Shown here: positions 44,808 through 53,331 of the stretch, piece by piece | Numbering within the stretch: the first letter of the stretch is position 1 | How the letters are laid out: each line of letters opens with the position of its first letter | Origin: UBA6109 sp964506465 | GTDB taxonomy: Bacteria; Desulfobacterota; Syntrophia; Syntrophales; UBA6109 | Direction: 5' to 3' | NCBI GenBank assembly: GCA_964506465.1 | Contig: CAZDLM010000012.1 | Coordinates: 1 to 58,349, forward strand | Length of the DNA stretch: 58,349 nucleotides | Made by a program: the position numbers and the translations under genes | The notes under the pieces: model-generated | Seen by the model: the letters and a program-made list of their open reading frames with translations, nothing else | The model's database searches: none | Told to the model about the DNA's origin: nothing

Positions 44808-45302
44808 CTATTCGTATTGGTTAAGTACGTCTTTGACTTTTGCCGGCTTCATTCTTCCGTGTACGTCGTTGTCCACGACGACAACCGGTCCCAATCCGCA
44901 GGCGCCGAGGCAGCGGACGGACTCGAAGGTGAAACGCCGATCCGGAGTCGTCTCGCCTTCCCTGACGCCGAATTCACGGGTGATTTTCTCCGAAATGGCT
45001 TTTCCGCCTCTCACGTAGCAGGCCGTTCCGAGGCAGACTCTGACCGTATGGCGGCCGCGGGGCGCCATGGTAAAGAACGAGTAGAAGGTTACGACGCCGT
45101 AAACGCGGCTCAGGGGAAGATTGAGCCCTTTTGCGATCCGCTTCTGTACGGAGATGGGCAGGTATTCGAGGGTAACCTGCGCTTCTTCCAGGACCGGGAT
45201 CAGTCCTCCCGGCTTCCCCTTGAACTTCTCGATGATCTTGTCGAGCTTCTTGATCTGTTCAGCTGAAAAATCTTTCAACAACTCCTCGTTTTCCGCTTTC
45301 AT
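44808..45302 (-). CDS. NuoE/HydC-like [2Fe-2S] subunit
   Basis: A 164-residue NuoE-family protein. An N-terminal helical part (GLIPVLEEAQVTLEYLPISV) leads to a thioredoxin-fold [2Fe-2S] domain with CLGTACYVRGG and CLGACGLGPVVVVD (four Cys). In electron-bifurcating hydrogenases and NAD-linked formate dehydrogenases it docks to the NuoF-like subunit. AGGAGG precedes ATG 45302. Confidence 0.94.
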   Translation of the reverse strand: MKAENEELLKDFSAEQIKKLDKIIEKFKGKPGGLIPVLEEAQVTLEYLPISVQKRIAKGLNLPLSRVYGVVTFYSFFTMAPRGRHTVRVCLGTACYVRGGKAISEKITREFGVREGETTPDRRFTFESVRCLGACGLGPVVVVDNDVHGRMKPAKVKDVLNQYE

Positions 45303-45377
45303 TCACCTGTCCTCCTTAGAATTTCATCAGGATTCCTTCCGTAGTCGCATATCTTTTCCGTCGGTCTTCGACGTCGT

Positions 45378-45926
45378 TCACGCACGCGAACCGATTTGCT
45401 CCAGACCCTCCGACACGTGCCTCCTGATAAACTGCAATACGTCGATGTGGTTGATCGGAACATCCTCCAGTTCTTTCTTCAGCTCCACCGTGTCGAGGCG
45501 ATATGTACTCCCGTCCCTGGCATGACGGTACACGATGTTGGTCTCCGGGTTGCCGGCGATCAGCGCAACCAGCGCGCCGGGGATATCGCCCAGAGGCTGT
45601 CGATCGATGTGGGCCAGTCCCATCTCCACGCTGACCCGTGTTCCTTTTCCGGGCTCCGACTGCAGCTTCAAGCCGCCTCCCGTCGTCTCGGCCGCCTGCG
45701 CCAGCATGGGGAGTCCCAATCCCACTCGGCGCACTTTCTTCGTCGTGAAGAACGGGTCCAGCGCCTTGACCGCCTCTTCCGGACTCATCCCCGCCCCGTC
45801 GTCTTCAATGACCAGCCGGAAACGGTCGGATGAGGTGTCTTCGTCGACCGAGATGCGGACATTCCTGGCCCCGGCCCTTGTTGAATTTTCCGCAATGTCC
45901 AGGATGTGCAGGGCCAGCTCCAGCAC
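45378..45926 (-). CDS. GHKL ATPase (histidine-kinase-like), operon-encoded
   Basis: A protein of about 182 residues with a lone HATPase domain: the N box LHILDIAENSTRAGARNV, G1 IEDDGAGMSPEE, the F region DPFFTTKKVRRVGLGLPML, and G2 SEPGKGTRVSVEM. About 60 C-terminal residues are of unknown fold. There is no HisKA or sensor part, so it is not a classical kinase; it could act like an anti-sigma-type or MutL-like ATPase. GTG 45926 with GAGGAG upstream overlaps the end of the PHP gene. Its steady presence in this operon suggests control of the redox enzymes, as inference. Confidence 0.85.
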   Translation of the reverse strand: MLELALHILDIAENSTRAGARNVRISVDEDTSSDRFRLVIEDDGAGMSPEEAVKALDPFFTTKKVRRVGLGLPMLAQAAETTGGGLKLQSEPGKGTRVSVEMGLAHIDRQPLGDIPGALVALIAGNPETNIVYRHARDGSTYRLDTVELKKELEDVPINHIDVLQFIRRHVSEGLEQIGSRA

Positions 45927-45928
45927 GG

Positions 45929-46666
45929 CTACTCCTCGATCCACCTTCCGTCCTCCCGCCGCAGCGCCTTCCTCAATTCGGCGAAGGATGCCCGTTCCAG
46001 ATGCACGACCGTGACCGCTTTGCCGATATCGCCGGGAAAATGTGCATCCGAAGAAGTCAGCAATGGAAAGTCAGACAGTTCCGGAAAACGGATCCTTGCG
46101 GCGGCGATGCCCAAAGAGGCCGTGACTTCCAGGGCGTCAAAGGGCATGGACGGATCGATGAACCCGAGTTGACCAATGACGCTGAAACTCTCCCGATCGA
46201 TGTGGGAGGCGACGGCGAGCCCCTGCAGCGAGTGAATCCCGTCGATCAGTTCCCGCAACGAAAGGGATGTCGCCCCGATCAACAGCCTTTCGTTGTAACC
46301 CTCCACCTCGTCGGATTCGTTCACGATGACCTGCGGGCCGAAGACCTTCTCTTCATTCTTCCCGGCCAGATGTCGGTAGACGATTTTCTGGAACTCCCGG
46401 AGCCCGTCGAGGGTTTCGAAGAGGGCAAGAACGTGAACCTCCTCGCTGGAGGCCGCCTCCATTCCGGGAATCACCGTCAGCGCGGTCCGTTCCGCAGCCT
46501 TCAGGACGTAAGGAACGTTTTCCGACGCGTTGTGGTCGCAGATCGCGATCATGTCCAGTCGTGCCGCGATCGAGTTTTCAATGAGCGCCCTCGGGTACAT
46601 GTCCAGATCCGCGCAGGGAGACAGACAGCTATGGACATGAAGATCGCAGCGGAACTCCCTGAGCAT
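45929..46666 (-). CDS. PHP-domain protein (putative metal-dependent phosphoesterase)
   Basis: A 245-residue PHP protein. Metal ligands are visible in CDLHVHSCLSPCADL, ICDHNASENV, a Glu in PGMEAASSEEVHVL, ASHIDRES and TSSDAHFPGDIG. It may hydrolyse a phosphate or nucleotide; the substrate is unknown. ATG 46666 is preferred over an upstream TTG at 46690. It is the fourth gene of the operon, between a DRTGG protein and the lone ATPase. Confidence 0.88.
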   Translation of the reverse strand: MLREFRCDLHVHSCLSPCADLDMYPRALIENSIAARLDMIAICDHNASENVPYVLKAAERTALTVIPGMEAASSEEVHVLALFETLDGLREFQKIVYRHLAGKNEEKVFGPQVIVNESDEVEGYNERLLIGATSLSLRELIDGIHSLQGLAVASHIDRESFSVIGQLGFIDPSMPFDALEVTASLGIAAARIRFPELSDFPLLTSSDAHFPGDIGKAVTVVHLERASFAELRKALRREDGRWIEE

Positions 46667-46717
46667 GAACGGCGTCCCGAAGGTTTTCAAAAAAAATAGC
46701 CATGCAGTGCATGGCTA

Positions 46718-47080
46718 TTATCCGTTTGCAGGGGATTTGTCCCCCTTGCCGACGATCAGGTTGTAAATGCGGCCAGCCGTTTCAAAACACGAAAAAGGAG
46801 ACACCAGCAACGGGACCCCCTCGGCGATGGCCTTCTCCAGCGTATCCTTTGTCGGCTCGCTTCCCTGAACGAGGACGATTCCCGCATGCTCCTTCAACGA
46901 TGCAACGGCAATGATGTTCTGGTGAATCTGGCGGGTGATCCAGAGATCCCCCTCGCAACTGTTGGCCATGACGTCGGAAAGCAGGTCGCCCGTGTAGCCT
47001 CCGCGAACCTCCGTGAGGAGTTTATCGCTTCCGGTTCTGACGCCCATGCCCAAGGCCTCTACGATGGCTGAAAGCTGCAA
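46718..47080 (-). CDS. DRTGG-domain protein (second copy)
   Basis: A 120-residue DRTGG-domain protein starting at TTG 47080 with GAGGAA upstream. Features include the opening region LSAIVEALGMGVRTGSDKLL, GGYTGDLLSDVMANS, IVLVQGSEPT and LLVSPFSCFETAGRIYNLI. The fold is linked to phosphotransacetylase and CBS-protein regulatory regions. It resembles the other DRTGG gene at 47551-47913 (SDV, GxxP and FETAGxxY blocks), so the two are likely paralogues with distinct roles. Confidence 0.85.
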   Translation of the reverse strand: MQLSAIVEALGMGVRTGSDKLLTEVRGGYTGDLLSDVMANSCEGDLWITRQIHQNIIAVASLKEHAGIVLVQGSEPTKDTLEKAIAEGVPLLVSPFSCFETAGRIYNLIVGKGDKSPANG

Positions 47081-47095
47081 CGTATTCCTCGCTCT

Positions 47096-47548
47096 CTACG
47101 CATGCGGTGCATCGTTGATCGAGATCTCCATCTTCAGACAGGTTCCTCTGCCGATCTCGGAAGTGATCTGGAAATAGTCCGAAAAGTTCCTGATGTTGCT
47201 CAGTCCCATGCCGGCCCCGAACCCCATTTCACGAATCTTCTCGGTTGCGGTCGAGTATCCCTCCTGCATGGCCAACTCGATGTCGGCGATGCCCTGACCT
47301 TCATCGACGGCCTCGATCAACACGCGATCGGAACCCACCAGCAGGTGGATCAACCCTTTTCTCGAATAGGAAACGATATTGATTTCCGATTCGTATGCCA
47401 CCAGAGCCGCCCTGCGGACCACATCGCTGGCGAGTCCGATCTTCTTGAGGATGGACTTGATATGGCTTGATACCCGGCCCGCGTTGTCAAAATTTCCGCC
47501 CTCGACGACGAAGCTATCTTCGTACAAGGGTTTGGCTTTGCCCTGCAC
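47096..47548 (-). CDS. RsbW-like ATP-binding anti-sigma/serine kinase type protein
   Basis: A 150-residue GHKL ATPase of the RsbW/SpoIIAB size. The N box is VRRAALVAYESEINIVSYS, and the G1 region VDEGQGIADIELAMQEG has the acidic Asp. GFGAGMGLSNIRNFSDYF is the ATP lid and G2 pattern. It begins at GTG 47548 two bases after the stop of the first DRTGG gene. The lack of an adjacent sigma factor argues for a non-sigma partner, perhaps the DRTGG proteins. Confidence 0.85.
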   Translation of the reverse strand: MQGKAKPLYEDSFVVEGGNFDNAGRVSSHIKSILKKIGLASDVVRRAALVAYESEINIVSYSRKGLIHLLVGSDRVLIEAVDEGQGIADIELAMQEGYSTATEKIREMGFGAGMGLSNIRNFSDYFQITSEIGRGTCLKMEISINDAPHA

Positions 47549-47550
47549 GG

Positions 47551-47913
47551 CTACTTGCTCTCAACTTTCTCCAGACAGCCGACGATTCCCTTCGCATAGA
47601 GTTTTCCGGCGGTTTCAAAAAGGATGTATCGTGTGATGAGAATCGGAATGCGCAATTCCCGGGCGAGCCGCAGGGCGTCCGGCGATGGCTGCTTGCCGCG
47701 AACCATGATGATGGCGGCAATATCCAGGATGTCCGATGTCCGGATCACTTGTGCGTTGGTCAATCCCGTCAGTAGAAGGCTTCCGGGTTTGGCAAAGGCC
47801 AGAACATCGCTCATCAGGTCCGCGCCGAAGGCGGTCCTGACTTCCATGTCCAGTTTATCTTCCCCTACGAGAACTTCTGCATCTAGTAGCTGTTTGACCT
47901 CATCAAGGGTCAC
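47551..47913 (-). CDS. DRTGG-domain protein (first gene of fdh operon)
   Basis: A 120-residue DRTGG-domain protein, first in the long minus-strand operon. It opens with LDEVKQLLDAEVLVGEDKLD and includes GADLMSDVLAFAKPGSLLL, IIMVRGKQPSPDALRLA and LFETAGKLYAKGI. GTG 47913 is preceded by GAGGAG. Such proteins often stand beside Fe-only hydrogenase genes in anaerobes; the ligand is not known. Confidence 0.85.
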   Translation of the reverse strand: MTLDEVKQLLDAEVLVGEDKLDMEVRTAFGADLMSDVLAFAKPGSLLLTGLTNAQVIRTSDILDIAAIIMVRGKQPSPDALRLARELRIPILITRYILFETAGKLYAKGIVGCLEKVESK

Positions 47914-48017
47914 TGTTTACTCCTCTGCACCAGCGAAAACAACTCCCTGAGAATCGCTACGAAAATCCTGACTTACGGGATCATTGCCACTGTGCGAAAA
48001 CCTGAAAGATCCGGCAC

Positions 48018-48048
48018 GGGCATTATCATATGCCCCAGGATGTGTCAA
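48018..48048 (-). promoter_or_regulatory. Promoter and palindrome upstream of fdh operon
   Basis: On the minus strand a perfect TTGACA (48048-48043) and GATAAT (48027-48022) are spaced by 15 bases; ATGATA and TAATGC are overlapping alternatives. A perfect dyad GGGCAT-N6-ATGCCC (48018-48035) covers the -10 box and is placed like a repressor operator. It lies 109 bases before the first gene. The rest of the gap 47914-48275 holds no gene. Confidence 0.5.
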
Positions 48049-48275
48049 TACATTTTTGCTGGGATTCACGGTGGCGGGGAGCGTTGCGGAAGATTTGTAA
48101 TTATTGGAATAGACGAGTTATTTAGCGATTGGTTTCCGCGCGGTTCTCCGGCACTCCAGGGGGCGCGGCGGGGCCGAAAGGCACGTCCGCGAGCGAAGGG
48201 CGACGAGGCATCGAAAAGAAGCGGGCGGCAAAATTTTTTTTGCTTCACTGTACAATTTGGGTTACAAGTCGACCC

Positions 48276-49163
48276 GTGGATGCACGGATCGACGAATACA
48301 TGAACTTCCTTGCCGTCGAAAAAGGGGTCTCACGCCATACGCTGGAGGCCTACGGACGGGACCTTGCCCGCATGGCCGAATTTCTGCGGGGACAGGGAAT
48401 TCGTTCCGCGGAGTGCGTGGATCAGGATGCTATTCTGCGATACTGCGCGGACCTCCGGAAGGCCGGCCTGAGCGCCAATTCCGTCAATCGTGCCCTTGCG
48501 GCGATCCGCGGGTTGTTCCGGTATCTCCTGCGCGAAAAGCGGATTGAACGGAATCCGGCGGCCGATATCGAACTGGCCCGGGTCTGGATGCGCATCCCCG
48601 ATGCCCTGAGCCGCGATGAAGTCGCCCGCCTCCTTTCCCAGCCGGGCACGGGGCATCCGCGGGCGGTGCGTGATACCGCGCTCCTGGAGTTGATCTATGC
48701 GACGGGCCTGCGCGTTTCGGAGCTTCTGGCACTGACCGTGGACGACGTCCACTGGCAGGAGGGGTATCTCGTCGCATTCGGCAAGGGACGCAAGGAACGG
48801 GTCGCTCTCTTCGGCAGAACAGCCAATGACGCGCTCAGACGCTATTTGGACGAGGCAAGGTCGCAATTGCTTAAGGACGGGGAATCCCGGCTCCTCTTCC
48901 TGAATCGTTCCGGGAAAGGGCTGACGCGCCAGGCTTTCTGGAAAATGGTGAAGCGATATGCAGCCCAGGCAGGTTTGCGAAAGGAGGTTCATCCCCATAC
49001 CTTTCGGCATTCCTTCGCCACGCATCTCCTGGAGGGCGGGGCGGATCTCCGTTCCGTCCAGATCATGCTGGGGCACGCGGACATCTCGACCACTCAGATC
49101 TATACGCACGTCACTCGGGAACGCCTGAAAGACGTGCACAAGAAATATCATCCCCGCGGCTGA
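48276..49163 (+). CDS. xerD: Site-specific tyrosine recombinase XerD
   Basis: A 295-residue chromosome-dimer resolvase. The start GTG 48276 gives VDARIDEYMNFLAVEKGVSR, as in XerD N termini; the frame is open 49 codons further without similarity. Catalytic residues are Arg in ATGLRVSELLAL, Lys in FGKGRKERVALF, His-x-x-Arg in HPHTFRHSFATHLLEGG, His in GHADISTTQIYTH and the nucleophile Tyr. It acts at dif with XerC, which is not in this window. Next to a core locus and without flanking repeats, it is the housekeeping enzyme, not a phage integrase. Confidence 0.93.
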   Translation: MDARIDEYMNFLAVEKGVSRHTLEAYGRDLARMAEFLRGQGIRSAECVDQDAILRYCADLRKAGLSANSVNRALAAIRGLFRYLLREKRIERNPAADIELARVWMRIPDALSRDEVARLLSQPGTGHPRAVRDTALLELIYATGLRVSELLALTVDDVHWQEGYLVAFGKGRKERVALFGRTANDALRRYLDEARSQLLKDGESRLLFLNRSGKGLTRQAFWKMVKRYAAQAGLRKEVHPHTFRHSFATHLLEGGADLRSVQIMLGHADISTTQIYTHVTRERLKDVHKKYHPRG

Positions 49164-49192
49164 GACCGGCGGTTTGGAGGGAAGCGACCCGA

Positions 49193-51211
49193 ATGAGGAA
49201 CATGCGTTTGCATAAGGCTGAGCGAGGTTCCGTGGGCGTGCGCGTCGCCGTGATCTGCGCCGTGGTGATCGTTCTTGCGCTCGGCATCGCCGCGTTCCTC
49301 CTTCGGGGACCGAACGGGACGCTCTCCAATGCCTGGCAGAGGGCCGGGAATCTCTTTTCGTATTATGTGATGGGGAATCCGCCTCATTTCTATTGGCTGG
49401 AAGGGGAAAAGAACGGCAAGGAGTTTCGACTTTCGACCAAGGACATCCTGGAGATCTCCTACCGTGACGAGTTTGTCTTCCGGACTCTGTCGACCGACGA
49501 TCTCACGGGGCGGAACACCACGGTCGACGTGGAAGGTTTGGGAACGGGCAATGACCTGCGCGTCCTTTTGAAGGGCATCGGGCTTGTGGACAGGATCCTC
49601 ATGACCGAGATCGGCGGCCTGGAGAGGAAAACGGTTTCCGATTATCGCATCCGCATCCGGTATGGCGACAAGGATATCGCCTACATTCCCATCCGCGTCG
49701 TCATCACCCCCCAGGATTGGCTGCGTTTCGCGCGCAATTCCGAAAAACAGTCGGTTCAGATTGAATCCCTCAGACAGGCGATTGCGCTGAACCGGACCGA
49801 TGTCGGGGTCCGCAAGATGCTGGCGGGAATCTATCTGCGCTCGAACCGGCTCGACGAGGCCGCTTCTCAGTATGCGGAGATCCTTCAACTGAAGCCGGGC
49901 GACCGGGGCGCCGTGGCGGATCTGGCGACCGTCTATATGAGGAAGAAGTCCTATGATAAGGCCCTGCCGCTCTGGCAGGGCCTTGCCCGGGCGGCCCCGA
50001 AAGACGCCACCGTTCATGCCAACCTCGGCGTGGCCTTCGGAGGCCTGGGCGAATGGGAAAAGGCGATCGAGAGCTACAAGCAGGCGATGCGGCTGTCGCC
50101 CGACAATCAGGCGATACGCTTCCGGCTTGGAGAGGCTTTCGAAAAGACGGGCAGGACGGACAAGGCCCTCGAACAGTACAGCATCGTCATTCAGAAAGAA
50201 CCGGGAGACGAGCAGGTGATGGCGGCGCTGGCCGGGGCCTTCCTGCGGATGAAGCGATACGACGATGCCATCCGGTGGTTCCGGGAAATCGTGAAGAAGC
50301 AACCGCGGAATGCTTCGGCGTACGCCAATCTGGGCTTTGCCTTCGGTGCCAAGGGGCAGGCAAAGGAAGAGATGGAGGCGTACAGGAAATCCCTGTCGCT
50401 GGACCCCAGGAACGCCGTCGCCCGTTACAACCTCGGGACCGCCCTCGAAAAGGCAAAACGATACGGCGAGGCGGCGGACGAGTATCGGCAGGTGCTGAAG
50501 GCCAAACCCGACGATGCCGATGCGCTCCAGCGGCTGGCCGACATGGACCTGCGCCTCAAGAAATTCGACTCCGCCGTTAAGCTCTATGAAAAGATCGCGA
50601 AGATTTCGCCGTCCCGGCCGTCCGTCTACGCCTCCCTGGGGTATGCGTACGGCGAGTTGAAGAAATACAAACCCTCCGCCGAGGCTTATGAGAAGGCGCT
50701 TCGCCTCGGCAGCAAGGATCCGCAGATTCACCAGAACCTGGTCCTTGTGTACGAAAAGCTCGGGCGATCGAAGGATGCAATCGCCGTATACGAGAAGATG
50801 GCCGTTGCTCAGCCGACGATCGAGATTCTCAGTACCCTCGCCAGTTCTTACGTGAGGGAGAAGCAGTATGACAAGGCCGTCAAGGCCTATACCAAGATGA
50901 TCGAGCTGCAGCCGAAGAAGGCGGCGGGCTATTCCGGCCTCGCCTACGTCTACGGTTTGAAAGGGGATGCGGATCGCCAGATTCAGAATTACCGTCTCGC
51001 CCTCCGCTATGACCCGGAGGATGACGTATCCTACCTGGGACTGGGCGAGGCCTACGAAAAGAAGCAGATGTATACGGAGGCCCTGAAGGCCTATTCGAGC
51101 GCCTACGAATTGAACCCTGATTCGACGAAGGCTGCCAGAAAAATACCGCAGATGAAGATCCGGATTCTGCAACAGAAGCACAAGGAACCCGGGGAAGGTG
51201 GAAAATCGTGA
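49193..51211 (+). CDS. Membrane-anchored TPR protein
   Basis: A 672-residue protein. An N-terminal membrane helix (VAVICAVVIVLALGIAAFLL) is followed by a periplasmic or cytosolic part of about 150 residues with beta pattern. From about residue 195 to the end there are twelve or so TPR units (for example GEWEKAIESYKQAMRLSPDN; KRYGEAADEYRQVLKAKPDD). Its stop overlaps the kdsA start by four bases, so it is coupled to LPS synthesis. It may be a scaffold in envelope assembly; no enzymatic motif is seen. GGAGGG precedes ATG 49193. Confidence 0.85.
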   Translation: MRNMRLHKAERGSVGVRVAVICAVVIVLALGIAAFLLRGPNGTLSNAWQRAGNLFSYYVMGNPPHFYWLEGEKNGKEFRLSTKDILEISYRDEFVFRTLSTDDLTGRNTTVDVEGLGTGNDLRVLLKGIGLVDRILMTEIGGLERKTVSDYRIRIRYGDKDIAYIPIRVVITPQDWLRFARNSEKQSVQIESLRQAIALNRTDVGVRKMLAGIYLRSNRLDEAASQYAEILQLKPGDRGAVADLATVYMRKKSYDKALPLWQGLARAAPKDATVHANLGVAFGGLGEWEKAIESYKQAMRLSPDNQAIRFRLGEAFEKTGRTDKALEQYSIVIQKEPGDEQVMAALAGAFLRMKRYDDAIRWFREIVKKQPRNASAYANLGFAFGAKGQAKEEMEAYRKSLSLDPRNAVARYNLGTALEKAKRYGEAADEYRQVLKAKPDDADALQRLADMDLRLKKFDSAVKLYEKIAKISPSRPSVYASLGYAYGELKKYKPSAEAYEKALRLGSKDPQIHQNLVLVYEKLGRSKDAIAVYEKMAVAQPTIEILSTLASSYVREKQYDKAVKAYTKMIELQPKKAAGYSGLAYVYGLKGDADRQIQNYRLALRYDPEDDVSYLGLGEAYEKKQMYTEALKAYSSAYELNPDSTKAARKIPQMKIRILQQKHKEPGEGGKS

Positions 51212-52044
51212 AATCGATCGTGCTGAAAAATTGGTCGATCGGCGGCAATGGGCCTTTTGCACTGATTGCCGGTCCCTGTGTGATCGAAACGGAGGACATG
51301 ACCCGCAGGATTGCGGAATTTATCAAGAAGGCGACATCACGTCTGGGAATTCCCCTTGCGTTCAAGGCCTCGTATGACAAGGCGAACCGGACATCGAAGG
51401 ATTCTTTCCGCGGTCCGGGAATGGAGAAGGGGCTTCGCATTCTGGAAAACGTGAAGAGGGAGTTCGATCTGCCGGTTCTTTCGGACGTGCACCGATTCGA
51501 GGAAATCGCGCCGGCGGCGGAGATCCTGGACATTGTCCAGGTCCCCGCCTTCTTGTGCCGGCAGACGGACTTCGTGGCCGAGATCGCCAGGCGGGCGAAG
51601 GTCGTCAACATCAAGAAGGGGCAGTTTCTTTCACCGTGGGATATGCGGAATGTCCTGGAAAAGGCCGTCTCGGCGGGAAACGACCGCGTTCTTGTCACGG
51701 AGCGGGGTGCGAGTTTCGGATACAACAACCTGGTGGCGGATTTCCGTTCCCTGCCCATCCTCCGTCAGTACGGCTGTCCCGTGGTGTTTGATGCGACGCA
51801 CAGTGTCCAGCTTCCGGGCGGACAGGGGTCGTCCTCGGGCGGCCAGAGGGATATGGTGCCCTACCTTGCCAGGGCGGCGACCGCAGTCGGGGTGGACGGT
51901 CTCTTCTTCGAAGTCCATCCGGAGCCGGAGCAAGCGCTGTGCGACGGCCCCAATTCCCTGCGCCTGGAGGATTTCCCGCGCCTCCTGGCGGAGTTGCAGA
52001 AAATCGACCGAATCGTCAAGGATTGTGAGGCGAAATCAGGATGA
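51208..52044 (+). CDS. kdsA: 3-deoxy-8-phosphooctulonate synthase
   Basis: A 278-residue TIM-barrel enzyme that condenses PEP with arabinose 5-phosphate to Kdo-8-phosphate, for LPS. Family marks are LIAGPCVIETEDMTRRIAEF, FKASYDKANRTSKDSFRGPG, VPAFLCRQTDF, NIKKGQFLSPWDM, VFDATHSVQLPGG and FFEVHPEPEQALCDGPNSL. It starts at GTG 51208, overlapping the TPR gene. The metal-type versus metal-free class is not settled here. Confidence 0.97.
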   Translation: MKSIVLKNWSIGGNGPFALIAGPCVIETEDMTRRIAEFIKKATSRLGIPLAFKASYDKANRTSKDSFRGPGMEKGLRILENVKREFDLPVLSDVHRFEEIAPAAEILDIVQVPAFLCRQTDFVAEIARRAKVVNIKKGQFLSPWDMRNVLEKAVSAGNDRVLVTERGASFGYNNLVADFRSLPILRQYGCPVVFDATHSVQLPGGQGSSSGGQRDMVPYLARAATAVGVDGLFFEVHPEPEQALCDGPNSLRLEDFPRLLAELQKIDRIVKDCEAKSG

Positions 52045-52610
52045 AGAAAGGCATGTCGGAGACACTGTTGCGAAAAATGCGCAGGATCAGGGTGCTGATC
52101 CTCGACGTGGATGGAGTCCTGACGGACGGACGAATCGTCGTGGACGACCGGGGCTCCGAAACCAAAGTGTTCCACGTGCGCGACGGCCACGGATTGGTGA
52201 TGCTGATGCGCTACGGTATTGACGTGATTCTGCTGTCCGGCAGGCGGTCCGCCGCGGTCGAGCACCGTGCAAGGGATCTGGGAATCGCGGAAATCCACCA
52301 GGGGATCCACCGAAAGGTCGAGATTTTGGAATCCATCCTGAGCGGCAGAGGTCTTGACCCGACCGACGTGGCCTATATCGGAGACGACGTGGTGGATATA
52401 CCCGTCCTCCGCCGTGTGGGTCTCGCAGTGGGTGTCGCGGATGCAGTCGACGAGGTGAGAAGCCTGGCCGATTACGTGACGGTTTCCCCGGGCGGACAGG
52501 GGGCGGTGAGAGAAGTCTGCGAACAGATCCTGAAGGCGCAGGGGAAGTGGGCGGAGGCGGCGGCACGTTACGAATTTGCCGGCCGCCGGCTGAGAAGCAG
52601 AAAGTCTTGA
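52041..52610 (+). CDS. kdsC: 3-deoxy-D-manno-octulosonate 8-phosphate phosphatase
   Basis: A 189-residue HAD-family phosphatase with the nucleophile motif LILDVDGVLTDGRIVVDD (Asp in motif I), HVRDGHGLVMLMRYG, SGRRSAAVEHRA, and motif IV YIGDDVVDIPVLR. It is overlapped by the kdsA stop (ATGA). It releases free Kdo for activation. A cap domain is absent, as in other KdsC proteins. Confidence 0.96.
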   Translation: MKKGMSETLLRKMRRIRVLILDVDGVLTDGRIVVDDRGSETKVFHVRDGHGLVMLMRYGIDVILLSGRRSAAVEHRARDLGIAEIHQGIHRKVEILESILSGRGLDPTDVAYIGDDVVDIPVLRRVGLAVGVADAVDEVRSLADYVTVSPGGQGAVREVCEQILKAQGKWAEAAARYEFAGRRLRSRKS

Positions 52611-52733
52611 ACCGGAAAGAAAAAAGCGGGCCATCTTGTAGAGGAAAACCGCTTCCGGATTCGTCCGCGAGCGCTTCAACCTTTACATGTCCGGTGGGGA
52701 GTGTTATATTTTGAATCTCCGGGATGAACGGCC

Positions 52734-53321
52734 ATGATCGGCAATCGCAGGAGTGCATTGCGATGGCGCGTTTTCGAAGGACCGCAGCGGAAGAAGCGGA
52801 TTGCTGCGGCGGTTCTTTTGCTGATTCTCGTTGCCGTTATCGGCGGATTGTGGGGGATTCGCGAAACGTCCAGAGGAGGACTGAAGATTCTGTTGGAGAA
52901 AACCGACCTGGACGTGAAGGACGTACGGTTCACGGAGGTCGGGGAATCCGGCGAGAAATGGGAGATTCGCGCGGAACGGGCGCGATACTTCCGCAAGGAA
53001 AATAAAGCCCTTTTCGACCGAGCGGATATCCGGCTCGTTCTCAAGGATGGAAAGGTCTTTCGCGTTCGGGGCGACAGGGGCAGCATGGATACGTCGTCGC
53101 GGGACATGGAACTTGTCGGAAATGTCTCCGTCGAATCCGATGGCGGCGACCGTTTCTCGACGGATCGGCTGCAGTATTCCCATGCGAAAGGGATCGTCTC
53201 TACGGACGGCGCCGTCGTTCTCGAGAATGCAAGAATGAGGATCGACGCCGTGGGTATGAGACTGTCGCTGGTCAAGAAGGAAGTCTCCCTGCTGGCCAGG
53301 GTGAAGGCGGAAGTCCGGTAA
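52734..53321 (+). CDS. lptC: LPS export protein LptC
   Basis: A 195-residue protein with a single N-terminal membrane helix (RIAAAVLLLILVAVIGGLWG) and a beta-rich periplasmic part (GESGEKWEIRAERARYFR; FRVRGDRGSMDTSSRDMELV) with the repeated beta-jellyroll of LptC. It links LptBFG to LptA. It lies 123 bases after kdsC and 10 bases before lptA. The lptF and lptG genes are not in this window. Confidence 0.88.
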   Translation: MIGNRRSALRWRVFEGPQRKKRIAAAVLLLILVAVIGGLWGIRETSRGGLKILLEKTDLDVKDVRFTEVGESGEKWEIRAERARYFRKENKALFDRADIRLVLKDGKVFRVRGDRGSMDTSSRDMELVGNVSVESDGGDRFSTDRLQYSHAKGIVSTDGAVVLENARMRIDAVGMRLSLVKKEVSLLARVKAEVR

Positions 53322-53331
53322 GGTGTCAGAC

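Noticed and set aside
48276..49163. Tyrosine recombinase as a sign of an integrated element
   Set aside because: Sequence and length match housekeeping XerD; no attachment repeats or phage genes are nearby.
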